Source: an uncultured Methylococcaceae bacterium (lineage in GTDB: Bacteria; Pseudomonadota; Gammaproteobacteria; Methylococcales; Methylomonadaceae). From it: DNA of 64,000 nt. The notes under the pieces were generated by a model. The model saw nothing but the letters and a program-made list of their open reading frames with translations, made no database searches and was not told where the DNA came from. The stretch spans positions 88,915 to 152,914 of the forward strand of contig CAIXAE010000045.1 in the NCBI GenBank assembly GCA_903917345.1. Direction: 5' to 3'. Made by a program: the position numbers and the translations under genes. Shown piece by piece: positions 8,976 through 19,144 of this stretch (its first letter is position 1; each line of letters starts with the position of its first letter).

Positions 8976-11426
8976 ATGGTATTGCGATTTAATTTTACAA
9001 AACATGGGTTGATATTGCTTGGTCTCGTTCTAGTCGGGGTGACTGGACTTAGTGTAGGACAAGAGACAGCAGAAAAGCCAAATTCAAGCGTTTTTTATTC
9101 GACACTTTCAAGCGTTGAAAAAATAAATCAACTCAAATTCTTATTAATATCTGCTCAATCTCAATTACAAACAACACTCACAGACGTAAAGTTAATAACA
9201 ACTAGCAATAAGAAAAGTGCCTTAATATTAGACAGAACTGCATCAACTAAAGCGATTGAAAGCATCAATAATAGTATTGACCTGATAAGCAATGAACAAA
9301 ACAGCTTAGAACAGCTATTAACCTCAAACGAGTCGAAAGACTCAAATAATCAACTATTACAGTCTCAGAAGTACTATATAGAGCAAGGTTTAAATCCTGT
9401 TAAAGTAGCATTACAAAAAAATACTTACACCGATATCAAACGAAATACTCAATTAGCGGCAGAATTATTACTGGTAGCAAATCATGATCTAGATGCTTTA
9501 TTAGCAACCCAAATAAGCAATGCACAAAAACAATATCAAGGGGCATTGCAAAGCTCACAAACAGTAATTGCACCTTCTGCTATATCAACGCCAATAATAA
9601 ATAACATCTCAACATTACCCGCGACAGAAACAGAAAAGCCATTAACATTAGTACTATTGTTATTGGGAGGGTTGTTTGTTTTTGCAACAGCTGTATTGTT
9701 AATCTCACGCCACTATAAACAGGTTATTAATAATGCTATTAAGGTAATTAAAGAACTCAGTAACGATAACTTCGACAATAAATTTCCTTCTTCAAATAAG
9801 AAAAAAACTACTGCTTTAACAGCAGTACTAAGTGAATTGCAACATAAAATGGATACAGACCATAAAGAATGTGCCCAAGAAATGTTTACTGTCAAGCAAC
9901 TGCATATTGCTTTTGATTCCATATCGGTAGGAATAATGATTGCCGATAATGATCGTAATATCACTTATGCAAATAAAACTGTTAGCGAAACATTACGCCC
10001 CATGGAGGCCGCTATACGTCAACGTGTACCTCATTTTAATGTCGACAAATTAATAGGTATAAATATTGATATATTCCATAAAGCTCCCGCTCATCAAGCC
10101 GGCCTATTAAATAATCTAACCCATTCACATACCAGTGAATTTGAGTTATTTGGTAAACATAATCGAATTATCGCTACACCTATTATTGATAAAGACAATA
10201 ATCGCATTGGCACTGTTGCAGAATGGCATGATCGTACGATGGCGAAAACATCAGAGCTAGAAGTTATAAACATGATTAATAACATCATGATTGGTGATTT
10301 TACAAATCGTATCCCTACAAAAGATAAGATAGGATTCTATAAAGAAACGGCTCGAGGTATCAATAATATAATTGATATTTTTGATGCCTGGATAAAAGAA
10401 ATATTACGCGTATTTTCAGGTATTGAAGCCGGTGATTTAACGCAACGAATTGCTGATGATGGTGATGATGCCGGCACTTTTACTGATTTAGCCAGACATA
10501 CCAATGGGGCAATAGACAACTTACAAAACATCATTGCTCAAATACGTATCGCATCAGACTCCATTAACACTGCGGCCAGAGAAATGGCTGAAGGCAACAC
10601 AGATCTTTCTCAGCGTACCGAAGAACAAGCAGCATCATTAGAACAAACCGCTGCCAGTATGGAACAACTGGCAGCTACTGTTAAAACTAACGCGGAAAAC
10701 GCTAGGCAAGCCAACCAAATGGCAACTGCTGCAACCAGTATTGCCGAAAAAGGCGGCTTAGTCGTTAAAAATGTCGTAGAAACAATGAGCTCTATTAACG
10801 AGTCATCTAGAAAGATTGTCGACATCATCAGTGTTATTGATGGCATTGCATTTCAAACCAATATTTTGGCATTAAACGCCGCAGTAGAAGCTGCACGAGC
10901 GGGAGGTCAGGGCCGTGGGTTTGCAGTTGTCGCAGGTGAAGTTCGCATTTTGGCACAGAAAAGCGCAGCGGCAGCTAAAGAAATTAAACAGTTAATTTCT
11001 GACTCTGTGCTTAAAGTTGATACGGGGTCAAAACTCGTTAATGAAGCGGGGGATACCATGGAAGAGATCGTAAATTCAGTTAATCGAGTGACTGAAATTA
11101 TGAATGAAATCAGTGCGGCATCTGTAGAGCAAAGTGCAGGTATTGATCAAGTCAACCTTGCCATTACCCAGATGGATGATGTGACCCAACAAAATGCTTC
11201 TTTGGTAGAAGAATCAGCTGCGGCCGCTAACTCTTTAGATGAGCAAGCGCATACTTTAAAAGAATCTGTAGGCACCATTAAACTATCATCAGCTATTCTA
11301 GACACTATCAATTCACATGCTGTTACACGAAAACCAGCTACTAAACTGACTAGTAAAAAAACAACTAGCTTTAAACAAATGAATACTGGCACTTCCGCTA
11401 GTCATGATGATTGGGAAGAGTTTTAA
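8976..11426 (+). CDS. Methyl-accepting chemotaxis protein with CheR/CheB docking tail
   Basis: An 816-residue receptor. A first membrane helix lies at residues about 8-28 and a periplasmic domain of about 190 residues follows. A second helix is at residues about 223-243 ([20 protein letters not shown]). A PAS-like segment follows (around [19 protein letters not shown]), then HAMP-like repeats and the signalling domain with the hairpin tip [20 protein letters not shown]. Glutamine/glutamate-rich methylation helices flank the tip. The last five residues, DWEEF, resemble the tethering pentapeptide for CheR and CheB. The ligand is unknown. AAAGGTG precedes the ATG. Confidence 0.93.
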   Translation: MVLRFNFTKHGLILLGLVLVGVTGLSVGQETAEKPNSSVFYSTLSSVEKINQLKFLLISAQSQLQTTLTDVKLITTSNKKSALILDRTASTKAIESINNSIDLISNEQNSLEQLLTSNESKDSNNQLLQSQKYYIEQGLNPVKVALQKNTYTDIKRNTQLAAELLLVANHDLDALLATQISNAQKQYQGALQSSQTVIAPSAISTPIINNISTLPATETEKPLTLVLLLLGGLFVFATAVLLISRHYKQVINNAIKVIKELSNDNFDNKFPSSNKKKTTALTAVLSELQHKMDTDHKECAQEMFTVKQLHIAFDSISVGIMIADNDRNITYANKTVSETLRPMEAAIRQRVPHFNVDKLIGINIDIFHKAPAHQAGLLNNLTHSHTSEFELFGKHNRIIATPIIDKDNNRIGTVAEWHDRTMAKTSELEVINMINNIMIGDFTNRIPTKDKIGFYKETARGINNIIDIFDAWIKEILRVFSGIEAGDLTQRIADDGDDAGTFTDLARHTNGAIDNLQNIIAQIRIASDSINTAAREMAEGNTDLSQRTEEQAASLEQTAASMEQLAATVKTNAENARQANQMATAATSIAEKGGLVVKNVVETMSSINESSRKIVDIISVIDGIAFQTNILALNAAVEAARAGGQGRGFAVVAGEVRILAQKSAAAAKEIKQLISDSVLKVDTGSKLVNEAGDTMEEIVNSVNRVTEIMNEISAASVEQSAGIDQVNLAITQMDDVTQQNASLVEESAAAANSLDEQAHTLKESVGTIKLSSAILDTINSHAVTRKPATKLTSKKTTSFKQMNTGTSASHDDWEEF

Positions 11427-11441
11427 TTGATTGAAACACGA

Positions 11442-11493
11442 AACTCTTCTCTATGGGTGACTAACTTAAAGCTATCACAGAGAAGAGTTTTTT
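11442..11493 (+). terminator. Terminator after the chemoreceptor gene
   Basis: AACTCTTCTCT (11442-11452) pairs perfectly with AGAGAAGAGTT (11479-11489), followed by a run of T to 11493. The loop is long (26 bases) but the stem and T tract are good. It begins 16 bases after the receptor stop codon. Confidence 0.8.
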
Positions 11494-11532
11494 GAATAAA
11501 AATACTGAACTAAGTCCTTTTTGAGCGATTTT

Positions 11533-11721
11533 TTAATTAAGCAACATTGTTAATAGTATCGAGAAATGCGTATAGATTTGTATGATTGCTAACAACATTA
11601 CGTTCAATACGCAAAAATATAACAAGAAAAATTTTTTATTCGTTTTTTTCTTGTAAAAATTCATTATTTCATCAACTTTATTGGTCACTTGATCATGCAT
11701 ATGTACTTTATCGTTGTACAT
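11533..11721 (-). CDS. Small single-helix membrane protein
   Basis: A 62-residue protein beginning MYNDKVHMHDQVTNKVDEIM. A charged cytoplasmic-looking N-terminal half with KKKTNKK is followed by a hydrophobic stretch FFLLYFCVLNVMLLAIIQIY that can span the membrane. The ATG at 11721 is chosen because an AGGAGG-type site lies 6 bases upstream; the ATG at 11742 has no such site. I recognise no family. It lies between two chemoreceptor genes, so a role as a small receptor or motor partner is possible but unproven. Confidence 0.6.
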   Translation of the reverse strand: MYNDKVHMHDQVTNKVDEIMNFYKKKTNKKFFLLYFCVLNVMLLAIIQIYTHFSILLTMLLN

Positions 11722-11873
11722 TAATACCTCCTGCTTATTCATTAAGCTATTTTATTTATTGATTACTCATCCTAATCATTACTCTTAGTCTATATTACTG
11801 TCGTCGAAGAGTTGCTTTAAGCAAAAGGCATTTATGGCCTCTACTCTTTAACTATTTTAGTCAGCGCTGATGC

Positions 11874-12614
11874 TTAATCAGTTATACGGTAACAATACAA
11901 CTGTGTTCTGGTGATATTATTGAGTTGTTTGATCAATTCTGGCTCCCATCCTGGCACTGGGAATGCAGCAGATATTAATAAACTTCCTGGACGCATATTA
12001 TTCCTCAATATTACCCCTATTTCAGGCATTAAAACGGGTGATAAAAAGGTAAAAATCACGTCATATTGATCAAAATCACAGTCCCACAGACTACTACAAA
12101 AACAATGACTGTTCTTATTAAGTCTATTCCGCCAGATGTTAATAAGCCAAGGAAGCGGTGCACGTTCCCAGGCATTAATGATTAAGTGAGGATATTGTTT
12201 CGCAAGTGGGACAGTAATAGTACCAATGCCAGCCCCCAACTCTGCAAAGGATACGGCAGATTCTCGATAAACGAGCTCTATAACGGCATTAGTGACATGC
12301 GTTGAAGATAAGAATAATGGCACATCACCTTTGATCGTACCCCAAAAAACAAGACCGAGTATGCAAAGCACCAACAAATACCAATAAGCAGATACTTGGA
12401 AACTCAATAGAAAAAAAACGCTTGGCAAGAAAAGACAATGAATCAGAATCCACCATCGAGGTTGTCTTAACACTAAAGAAATTAGAATTGCAGCACTACT
12501 TTGTAATATAAAAAAATCAACGTTGTCATATGAAATATCTGGCAATAATGGGTCGGCAACTAAAGCAATAATTAAACCCAGTATTTGAGCCAAAAATGCT
12601 TTTAACAACCTCAT
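11874..12614 (-). CDS. Membrane-anchored class I SAM-dependent methyltransferase-like protein
   Basis: A 246-residue protein. The first 95 residues contain several hydrophobic segments (around FLAQILGLIIALVADPLL, SSAAILISLVL and WYLLVLCILGLVFWGTI). The C-terminal half is a Rossmann-type methyltransferase with motif I FAELGAGIGTITVPLAK and an acidic motif II region (INAWERAPLPW). Substrate unknown. Membrane-anchored enzymes of this arrangement are often annotated only as class I methyltransferases. It lies 24 bases before the second chemoreceptor gene in transcription-opposed order, and both are on the minus strand, with the receptor gene upstream. Confidence 0.8.
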   Translation of the reverse strand: MRLLKAFLAQILGLIIALVADPLLPDISYDNVDFFILQSSAAILISLVLRQPRWWILIHCLFLPSVFFLLSFQVSAYWYLLVLCILGLVFWGTIKGDVPLFLSSTHVTNAVIELVYRESAVSFAELGAGIGTITVPLAKQYPHLIINAWERAPLPWLINIWRNRLNKNSHCFCSSLWDCDFDQYDVIFTFLSPVLMPEIGVILRNNMRPGSLLISAAFPVPGWEPELIKQLNNITRTQLYCYRITD

Positions 12615-12638
12615 AAGAATATATATCGAAAACGCTTA

Positions 12639-14762
12639 TCATCTAATACGAAAAGCACTGACTAAATTCTGTAACTGCTGTGCTTGCCCTTCTAATGCCT
12701 TAGCGGCTGCAGCTGACTCCTCAACTAAACATGCATTTTGTTGCGTTACAGAATCCATTTGCATCATCCCTAAATTGATTTGATCAATACCGGTACTCTG
12801 TTCTGAAGATGCTGTAGTTATCTGTGCCATTAAATCAGTAACGCTATCAACAGCTCCTGATAATTCAAGCATTGATTTGCCAGCAATATCAACTTGATTA
12901 CTGCCATTCGTAGTTTGAGTGACTGACGTATTAATAAGGGTTTTAATTTCTTTAGCTGCCGCAGCTGACCTAAGTGCCAATAATCGAACCTCACTTGCCA
13001 CAACGGAGAATCCACGACCATGCTCCCCTGCACTAGCAGCTTCCACTGCAGCATTTAAAGCCAATATATTTGTCTGAAAGGCTAAGCCATCAATCACTTC
13101 AACAATATCCATCATCGTAGTGGCACTTTTCGAGATACTGTCCATAGAATGGATAACCTCATTAACTGCGAGTCCACCTTTACGGGTTAAGCTTGAAGTA
13201 TTTAAAACTAGATTATTAGCGAGCCTTGCATTATCGGCATTCTGTTTCACCGTAGCTGCAATTTCCTCCATACTAGCGGCCTGCTCTTCTAAACTAGCAG
13301 CCTGTTCTTCTGTTCGTTGGGACAAATCTAAATAAGCTGCCGCAATTTGTGAAGCCGAATCGTTTATCATTTCTACTGCGGCTACAATTTCATTAATCAA
13401 TGTCAAAAGAGAACTGCGCGTTATATTTATTCCCTCAGCCGCGACTCCATATGCGCCTAAATATTCTTTATCAATATGCTGAGTTAAATCCCCTTGAGCT
13501 AATGCATTTGCAATACGACCAATGTCACTTAATGCTTGTTCTGAAGTTGAGTTTGAACTATTTAAAAGTTTAGCGATCCGTTTACCAAATCCTTTGTGAC
13601 GCTCTTCATCTAAGCGAAAACTAAAATCTCCTTGAGTTGCCGCTGCTACAGATCCATTTATATCAGTAATAATGGCCTGTAAACTTTCACTCATAAATGC
13701 CATAGCGGCAACAACACTTTGATTACATCCTTCACTGAGCTCAAGTTCTTTACTAAAATTACCATGGGCTATATTCATTGCCATAACAGCCACATGATCA
13801 GGATTACCTCCTATTTTTTGAAGTAAGCTAGTATTGAGCAAATTAATAGTGCGACTTATTTCTAATTCAAATCCACTTTTATGGGTTAAATCGATATGTT
13901 TAGTAAAATCACCTTGCGCAACAAAATCAACATTTGTTTGTAATTGAGTGATAATGCGCTGTAATTCATCCTGCATTAAATTGATAGACGCCAATAAACT
14001 TTCATCGTCACCCGGCATAAGTTTAATCTTGTTATCTAAGTAACCCAATGCAATTTGTTTTGCAATAGTAACGACCTCTGTGGGTTCACCTCCCAATTGA
14101 GTCACAAAACTATGAGCTATTAGAAACCCCAAAATACTTGAGCCACCGAGAGTAACTAGCAGAATACCGAGCATTGATAAATTGCCAATATGCGTTTGTT
14201 CCGCAGCTAACGTTTCATCATCTGTAGTACGCTGAGTAATCATAGGGACAATCAAATCGATTACTTTTCGATGGTTTTTATATATTTTTGTTAATCGTGT
14301 TTGAATTTGAGATACTTCAACTCTATCTGAGATTTGAATTGCCGGAATAAGTTCGTCGAATGCAACCTCATAAAATTGCTTTGCAGATTCATAAGAATCT
14401 TCTAAAAATAATTTTGCTAAATCGCCCGTTAAACCTTGCTTTAACCAATATTCCCGGCGGGTATCATATTCAGATTTTAGGGTATTAAGCTTCTTTATTA
14501 ATGCTGCCTGATCTTGTTTATCTAATGCATTAGACAGCTCAACAGTCACCAAATAAGACTCTAATATATATTCTGGTGGAGGCAATACATCAGCGACTAA
14601 ATCTTTGCCTTGAGTAATACGTTGATAAAGAGGGCTATTGATTTGTAATTCATTTAGCGTTTTAAAAGACCAGAGTCCATAAGCTAGCAAACCCATACTG
14701 AAAATAGATAGCAAAATGATAAAGCGCTGTTTAACTGATAGCTCGGTAATAAATTTATTCAT
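12639..14762 (-). CDS. Methyl-accepting chemotaxis protein with several HAMP-like repeats
   Basis: A 707-residue receptor: transmembrane helix at residues about 13-30 (FIILLSIFSMGLLAYGLW), a helical periplasmic sensor of about 160 residues, and a second helix near residue 200 (LSMLGILLVTLGGSSILGF). About 250 residues of HAMP-like repeats follow (recurrent pattern of LGG-P-V-I-G---K/D-I). The signalling domain has [20 protein letters not shown] at its tip. It has no docking pentapeptide (it ends FRIR), so it may depend on assistance from tethered receptors. The ATG at 14762 is preferred over an upstream TTG at 14774. Confidence 0.92.
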   Translation of the reverse strand: MNKFITELSVKQRFIILLSIFSMGLLAYGLWSFKTLNELQINSPLYQRITQGKDLVADVLPPPEYILESYLVTVELSNALDKQDQAALIKKLNTLKSEYDTRREYWLKQGLTGDLAKLFLEDSYESAKQFYEVAFDELIPAIQISDRVEVSQIQTRLTKIYKNHRKVIDLIVPMITQRTTDDETLAAEQTHIGNLSMLGILLVTLGGSSILGFLIAHSFVTQLGGEPTEVVTIAKQIALGYLDNKIKLMPGDDESLLASINLMQDELQRIITQLQTNVDFVAQGDFTKHIDLTHKSGFELEISRTINLLNTSLLQKIGGNPDHVAVMAMNIAHGNFSKELELSEGCNQSVVAAMAFMSESLQAIITDINGSVAAATQGDFSFRLDEERHKGFGKRIAKLLNSSNSTSEQALSDIGRIANALAQGDLTQHIDKEYLGAYGVAAEGINITRSSLLTLINEIVAAVEMINDSASQIAAAYLDLSQRTEEQAASLEEQAASMEEIAATVKQNADNARLANNLVLNTSSLTRKGGLAVNEVIHSMDSISKSATTMMDIVEVIDGLAFQTNILALNAAVEAASAGEHGRGFSVVASEVRLLALRSAAAAKEIKTLINTSVTQTTNGSNQVDIAGKSMLELSGAVDSVTDLMAQITTASSEQSTGIDQINLGMMQMDSVTQQNACLVEESAAAAKALEGQAQQLQNLVSAFRIR

Positions 14763-15045
14763 TAAGTAAACCAATTGGGTTTTATGACCAGTAATACAAA
14801 GTTACATCACATAGTAATCGGAATACTTACCCAACAAAGAGCTAAACACAAGGCAAAATAGCCTTTAATTTGGTTTATATGATATAAATAATACCTATTT
14901 AATAAGCATGAACTAAATCAGCGCGTTAAATTCATCTTCATTTGTTTACTTTTCACTAAAGAAAATTATTCTAAACAAAGGCGACTGATATTATTAAACT
15001 TAGAATATTTTTACGCCACAAAAGTAATCAATTTTAGTTAAAAAT

Positions 15046-17562
15046 ATGGTTCAATTTTATAAGTACAAAAATATTATTTTTCCAGCCTGCCAATACATAA
15101 TTATTGTATTCGCTTATGGTCTAATGGCTATTGCGACATTAAGATTGTTTGGCACACTCCCCATCCTGTTCTTACCTGCTGGTTTTGCTCTTGCCGTTAC
15201 TTTAATTGGTGGAAGAAAATATGTTGGAGCAATATTTCTCAGTGCCCTCTTAGTAAACCTGAAACTTAATGAATCTTTTGCAATAAGCATTGCACTTGCT
15301 GTTTTTAGTGCTTTTGCCCCTGTACTCATTAGCTACCTTATTCAACTCTATCTTCGTAATAAAGAGCAGATTTTTGGCATACAGTCATTCTCCCCAATAT
15401 TAGTCATTAGCTGTGCAGCTTTAGGGCTAGTGATTACAGCGTTCCTCTCTAGTATTTTTTTATACTTGAGTGGACAATTACATCATCAATACTTACTCTC
15501 TTATATTGTAAAATATTGGATGGGAGATATTTTAGGCGTAATGCTGATTACACCTTTATCAATTTCATTATGGGATCTTTTCAACGGCCCTCCTATTAAA
15601 CTTTCTGTTTCAAATAGCCTAGAGTCTTTTGCTGTTTTAAGCCTCTCTTTTTTAATATCTTCATCGGTTTTTTTTAATATTGAGCCCAAACCTATCAGTA
15701 ATGCTTATTGGTTATTTGCTCTTCTATGTTGGAGTGTAATAAGACTACAAAGATTAAACACGTTATTAGTCATTTTTACAGTTGTCCTAATGGGCTCCAT
15801 AGCAACCTTTTACAAAGTTGGCTTCTTTTACCCAGCCACAAATATTGGGATTAATGACACGTCTATCGGGTTATCATCCTTTTGGTCTTTTGCATTCATC
15901 TACAGTAGTCTGGGAAATATTCTTAGTGATGTAGTAACGGAATACAAAATGCAGTCAACCCATTTACACGATCAAAACTCAGAACTATATCAAGCTAATA
16001 TAAAGATTAATGAACAGTTTGATAGATCCCAAGATCAATTCACTGCCATGATTGATAATTTGCCATTAGCCATGTGGTATAAGGATAGAGATGGTCATCT
16101 ACTAGCTGCCAATCAAGCGTTACTTAACAAATTAGGTATTGATAACTTTGCCGTAATATTTGGTAGAAACAACGCCGAGATTTTTTCGAAAACTGTAGCT
16201 AAAACTATCAATGAAGAAGAAATTGATGTTTTACTCAGTGGTAAAGAAAGAACCTTTGAAAAAGTGACTGAACAAAATGGACAGATAAATTACCATGAAG
16301 TCCACTTATCGCCAGTTATTAATTCTCAGGGCGTTGTAACGGGTACGGTTGGATATCATCTAGATACCACGGAGAAAAAACTACAAGAAATTTTTGTAAA
16401 ACAAGCCAAAGAAAAGGCTGAACAATTGAACATAGCAAAGAGCCAGTTCTTAGCTAATATGTCACATGAAATTAGAACCCCCATGAATGGCGTCATTGGT
16501 TTATCAAAATTAGCCTTAGAAAGCAGTAATGTATTAGAAATAAAACAATTAGTTCAAAGAATCAATCAATCTTCCGAGAACTTAATGTCAATCTTAAATG
16601 ACATACTAGATTTGTCAAAAATTGAAGATACTGGGTTTTCATTAAACCTTAAAGATTTTTCTATTAACGAGTTGTTAAAACCACTCACTGATCTTTTTAC
16701 TCTAACAGCTCAACAGTCGGGTATATCTTTTAAGATTATTTGTGATGAACAGATCAAACAACACATTTGGGGTGATGAATTAAGACTAAGACAAATTTTG
16801 GTCAATTTATTGGGAAACGCCTTTAAGTTTACTGAGCAAGGTGAAGTTATATTGACTATTAATGCTGTACACACTACTCATAGCCATACCAATCATGTCA
16901 GGTTAAGATTCGCAGTCTCAGATACAGGTGTTGGTTTATCACCCGAACAAACAAGTTTTATATTTGATCGCTTTACTCAAGCTGACACCTCAACTACACG
17001 ACGTTTTGGTGGATCAGACTTAGGGTTAAGCATCTCTCAGGAATTAGTTCGAGCAATGGGTGGAGAAATAAAAGTAGAAAGTAGTCTTGGTTTAGGATCA
17101 GTATTTAGCTTTGAAATTGACTTTAATACCATTGACCCTTCAGCTTCCAACTTAATAGTTAATAATGATTCTGGCTTAAGTTCAGTCGAAAACTTGCAAG
17201 CCAAACGTATATTAGTTGTTGAAGACGACAAGATAAATCAATTAGTCACTGGTTTATTCTTAAAGAAATTAAATATTGAATACGAAATTGCTGAAAATGG
17301 GCTGATCGCAATTGATTGCATTAAGAACAATACCTACGACCTCATTCTAATGGATGTACAGATGCCATTAATGGGTGGTATTGAAGCTGCCCAACATATT
17401 CGTCAATTTGATGAATATAAAACACTACCCATCATCGCAATGAGCGCAGGTGTTATGTTAGAAGAGAAACAAGCCTGTCAGGATGCCGGTATGAATGGAT
17501 TCGTACCAAAACCAACTAATATTGAGCAACTTACATCTGAACTTGTGAGACTGCTTCAATAA
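15046..17562 (+). CDS. MASE1-type hybrid sensor histidine kinase/response regulator
   Basis: An 838-residue protein. About 290 residues of multi-helix membrane domain of MASE1 type come first, then a PAS domain (IDNLPLAMWYKDRDGHLLAA). A HisKA dimerisation domain follows with the phospho-accepting His in MSHEIRTPMNGVIG, then a HATPase domain (N box QILVNLLGNAFKF, G1 box DTGVGLS) and a C-terminal receiver (LILMDVQMPLMGG). The G2 box reads FGGSDLGLS where the usual sequence is FGGSGLGLS, so a glycine of the ATP-lid motif is replaced by Asp. Kinase activity may therefore be weak or altered. No output domain is present; a phosphorelay partner must lie elsewhere. Confidence 0.9.
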   Translation: MVQFYKYKNIIFPACQYIIIVFAYGLMAIATLRLFGTLPILFLPAGFALAVTLIGGRKYVGAIFLSALLVNLKLNESFAISIALAVFSAFAPVLISYLIQLYLRNKEQIFGIQSFSPILVISCAALGLVITAFLSSIFLYLSGQLHHQYLLSYIVKYWMGDILGVMLITPLSISLWDLFNGPPIKLSVSNSLESFAVLSLSFLISSSVFFNIEPKPISNAYWLFALLCWSVIRLQRLNTLLVIFTVVLMGSIATFYKVGFFYPATNIGINDTSIGLSSFWSFAFIYSSLGNILSDVVTEYKMQSTHLHDQNSELYQANIKINEQFDRSQDQFTAMIDNLPLAMWYKDRDGHLLAANQALLNKLGIDNFAVIFGRNNAEIFSKTVAKTINEEEIDVLLSGKERTFEKVTEQNGQINYHEVHLSPVINSQGVVTGTVGYHLDTTEKKLQEIFVKQAKEKAEQLNIAKSQFLANMSHEIRTPMNGVIGLSKLALESSNVLEIKQLVQRINQSSENLMSILNDILDLSKIEDTGFSLNLKDFSINELLKPLTDLFTLTAQQSGISFKIICDEQIKQHIWGDELRLRQILVNLLGNAFKFTEQGEVILTINAVHTTHSHTNHVRLRFAVSDTGVGLSPEQTSFIFDRFTQADTSTTRRFGGSDLGLSISQELVRAMGGEIKVESSLGLGSVFSFEIDFNTIDPSASNLIVNNDSGLSSVENLQAKRILVVEDDKINQLVTGLFLKKLNIEYEIAENGLIAIDCIKNNTYDLILMDVQMPLMGGIEAAQHIRQFDEYKTLPIIAMSAGVMLEEKQACQDAGMNGFVPKPTNIEQLTSELVRLLQ

Positions 17563-17666
17563 GACTATACAACCTATTCATATTAAAATCAGAGCGCAAT
17601 AAAATAATGAATTCAGCTATCCGCATTCTTGAATAATAGCAGATATTGTCGACTTCGATGACCTTC

Positions 17667-18077
17667 CTAATATTTGCGGCCATTATTTCTTGATCTCATT
17701 TCAATCGCAATATCTTTGTCGCTAAATTCTGGGAATACATTGTATTGGTCCAATCTAGCGTTGTGACCTTTTAATGGGTAAGTTTTGGGATTGGTTTTTA
17801 CTGATAATGCTGGTTTTTTTACCGGATTTAATTCTGGTCTAGTCGGAAATGGCTTAACCGGTACTTTAGGTGTTAATGGCCTTCTAATGATTGCTCTTGC
17901 CGGCCCGATTCTAGCAGGCATAACTATTCTTCTTCTGGGGGCTTGCCTTCTATAGGCATACCCTTCCGCTATATCATCGGTGGTATCTTTATTTGTAAGC
18001 CTTTCCCAAATAGTGATATTCACCAGCGCCCATAAATCGAGCAATTGCTTGTCATCTAATAATTCGTTTATTCGCAT
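17667..18077 (-). CDS. Hypothetical basic, proline-rich protein
   Basis: A 136-residue protein with a short helical N-terminus (MRINELLDDKQLLDLWALVN), then a strongly basic middle (around RRQAPRRRIVMPARIG) and a repetitive proline/lysine stretch (LTPKVPVKPFPTRP). I recognise no family. An AAAGGAGAT ribosome-binding site lies just before the ATG at 18077, and this supports a real gene. The composition suggests nucleic-acid binding or an unstructured tail, which is inference. It borders the odd gene-poor region 18078-18892. Confidence 0.6.
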   Translation of the reverse strand: MRINELLDDKQLLDLWALVNITIWERLTNKDTTDDIAEGYAYRRQAPRRRIVMPARIGPARAIIRRPLTPKVPVKPFPTRPELNPVKKPALSVKTNPKTYPLKGHNARLDQYNVFPEFSDKDIAIEMRSRNNGRKY

Positions 18078-18892
18078 TTTTTTATCTCCTTTACTTTATT
18101 TATCTTGTAAGACACAAAAACAGTAAAAAACGGCCTTTTCAGCTTCTTTTTGTATAACTTTGCTAAATAAAAGTAATAAAGAAAAAATTAGGCACAACAC
18201 TGTTGATTAACCCAGCTCAGGGAACTAAAAAGAGCGGTAAAACTTCCATCGATGGATGAGAACGAACACCAACGCGAACAACAGCGCGGAACTCAGCGAC
18301 TATCCTTAACAGGACGATGATCGGATATGCCTTCATACAACCGGTTTCGCTGTTTGAATATACTAAAAAGGTTAAAAGATGGGGCTCTGATTGAAAAAGA
18401 TATTCACCCCCACCATTCATACAGATGTTCAGTTCTTTGTATGAATGCTCCGTCGTTATTACGTTTTATCGTGATGAAGAAACTCGGCTAGTGGTACTTA
18501 GGACGACCGCCACAGTAATGCCGTAGAACTGGACAGCAAGATCACCTCACATCGCGTTGTGGTCTTATGGGCGAGAACTCACTTAAAGAGCACTCTATTC
18601 TTCTCCGTGCGGACGGGGAAGAAATGGGTCTTAAATCTACTTAAAGAGGTATTAATATTCTTAGTGGTTATTAGCATAATGACAGTAAAAAATTAACCTG
18701 AATGAATCTGAAAGAAGAAAATGGTGCTGACCGATAGGGAAGCACCAGTGAGCGACAGCTCACTCTCAAGTGTTCCATGATATGTTGGCATTATCACCAT
18801 TAAAATCCTAATGCCCCAAATGAATAGCTACTTAAAAATTCAAGTTATTAGCTACAAATGATAAATACTCAGTCATACGAAGGAGTTTTATT
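18078..18892. other. Gene-poor region with hairpins, no recognised gene
   Basis: About 815 bases. The part from 18200 to 18660 looks less AT-rich than other spacers here and contains short inverted repeats, for example TTCATAC at 18416-18422 with GTATGAA at 18439-18445, and CTTCTCCGTGCGGACGGGGAAG near 18600. The only open frames are short and lack ribosome-binding sites. It could encode a large structured RNA or be the decayed remnant of a mobile element; I cannot assign it to a known RNA family. Confidence 0.4.
18720..18815 (+). ncRNA. Candidate structured RNA (nested helices)
   Basis: Three nested pairings are visible: AATGGTG (18720) with CACCATT (18795), GGAAGCAC (18738) with GTGTTCC (18770), and AGTGAGC-GACA-GCTCACT (18747-18764). 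A further helix, GGCATT (18787) with AATGCC (18810), would form a pseudoknot with, or compete against, the outer stem. It lies 77 bases before the start of the small protein gene at 18893, so it may be the 3' part of a longer RNA or a leader that controls that gene. No family is recognised. Confidence 0.35.
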
Positions 18893-19057
18893 ATGAAACC
18901 AAGAAATAACAAAAATCTAATAGCAATGAGGGCTTATCGCTTTACCCCTACCCTGGCACATTCAGTTCATGCCACGGCAAGAAGTTTAAATATGAGTGAA
19001 AGCGAGTTTGTGAGAGTTGTGCTGCTTGATGCTGTTGATAGAATCCAGCAGAATTAA
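18893..19057 (+). CDS. Small ribbon-helix-helix-like protein
   Basis: A 54-residue protein starting MKPRNNKNLIAMRAYRF. Its tail, ARSLNMSESEFVRVVLLDAV, has the pattern of the two helices of a ribbon-helix-helix (CopG/Arc-type) DNA-binding fold, after a short strand (MRAYRFTP). A clear AAGGAG site lies 7 bases before the ATG, so the gene is probably real although very short. Proteins of this kind repress their own promoters or act in plasmids, toxin-antitoxin pairs and mobile elements. No partner toxin is adjacent, and the next gene is on the other strand. Confidence 0.6.
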   Translation: MKPRNNKNLIAMRAYRFTPTLAHSVHATARSLNMSESEFVRVVLLDAVDRIQQN

Positions 19058-19117
19058 GAAAGACTGATTATTTATATTATCCGAGGAATACAACTGGTTG
19101 ATAGATTGCGAACTCAA

Positions 19118-19144
19118 GTTCAATTCCTTACAGTGGAATTGAAC
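19118..19144. repeat. Perfect 10-bp inverted repeat
   Basis: GTTCAATTCC and GGAATTGAAC flank a 7-base loop (TTACAGT); an outer GGTT/AACC pair can extend it. One arm resembles the T-arm of a tRNA (GTTCAATTCC), but no tRNA body surrounds it. There is no T tract, so it is not a standard terminator. It could be a recombination or processing site. Confidence 0.5.

Noticed and set aside
18217..18420. A 67-residue open frame on the minus strand
   Set aside because: No ribosome-binding site and no recognisable motif; it falls within a hairpin-rich stretch.
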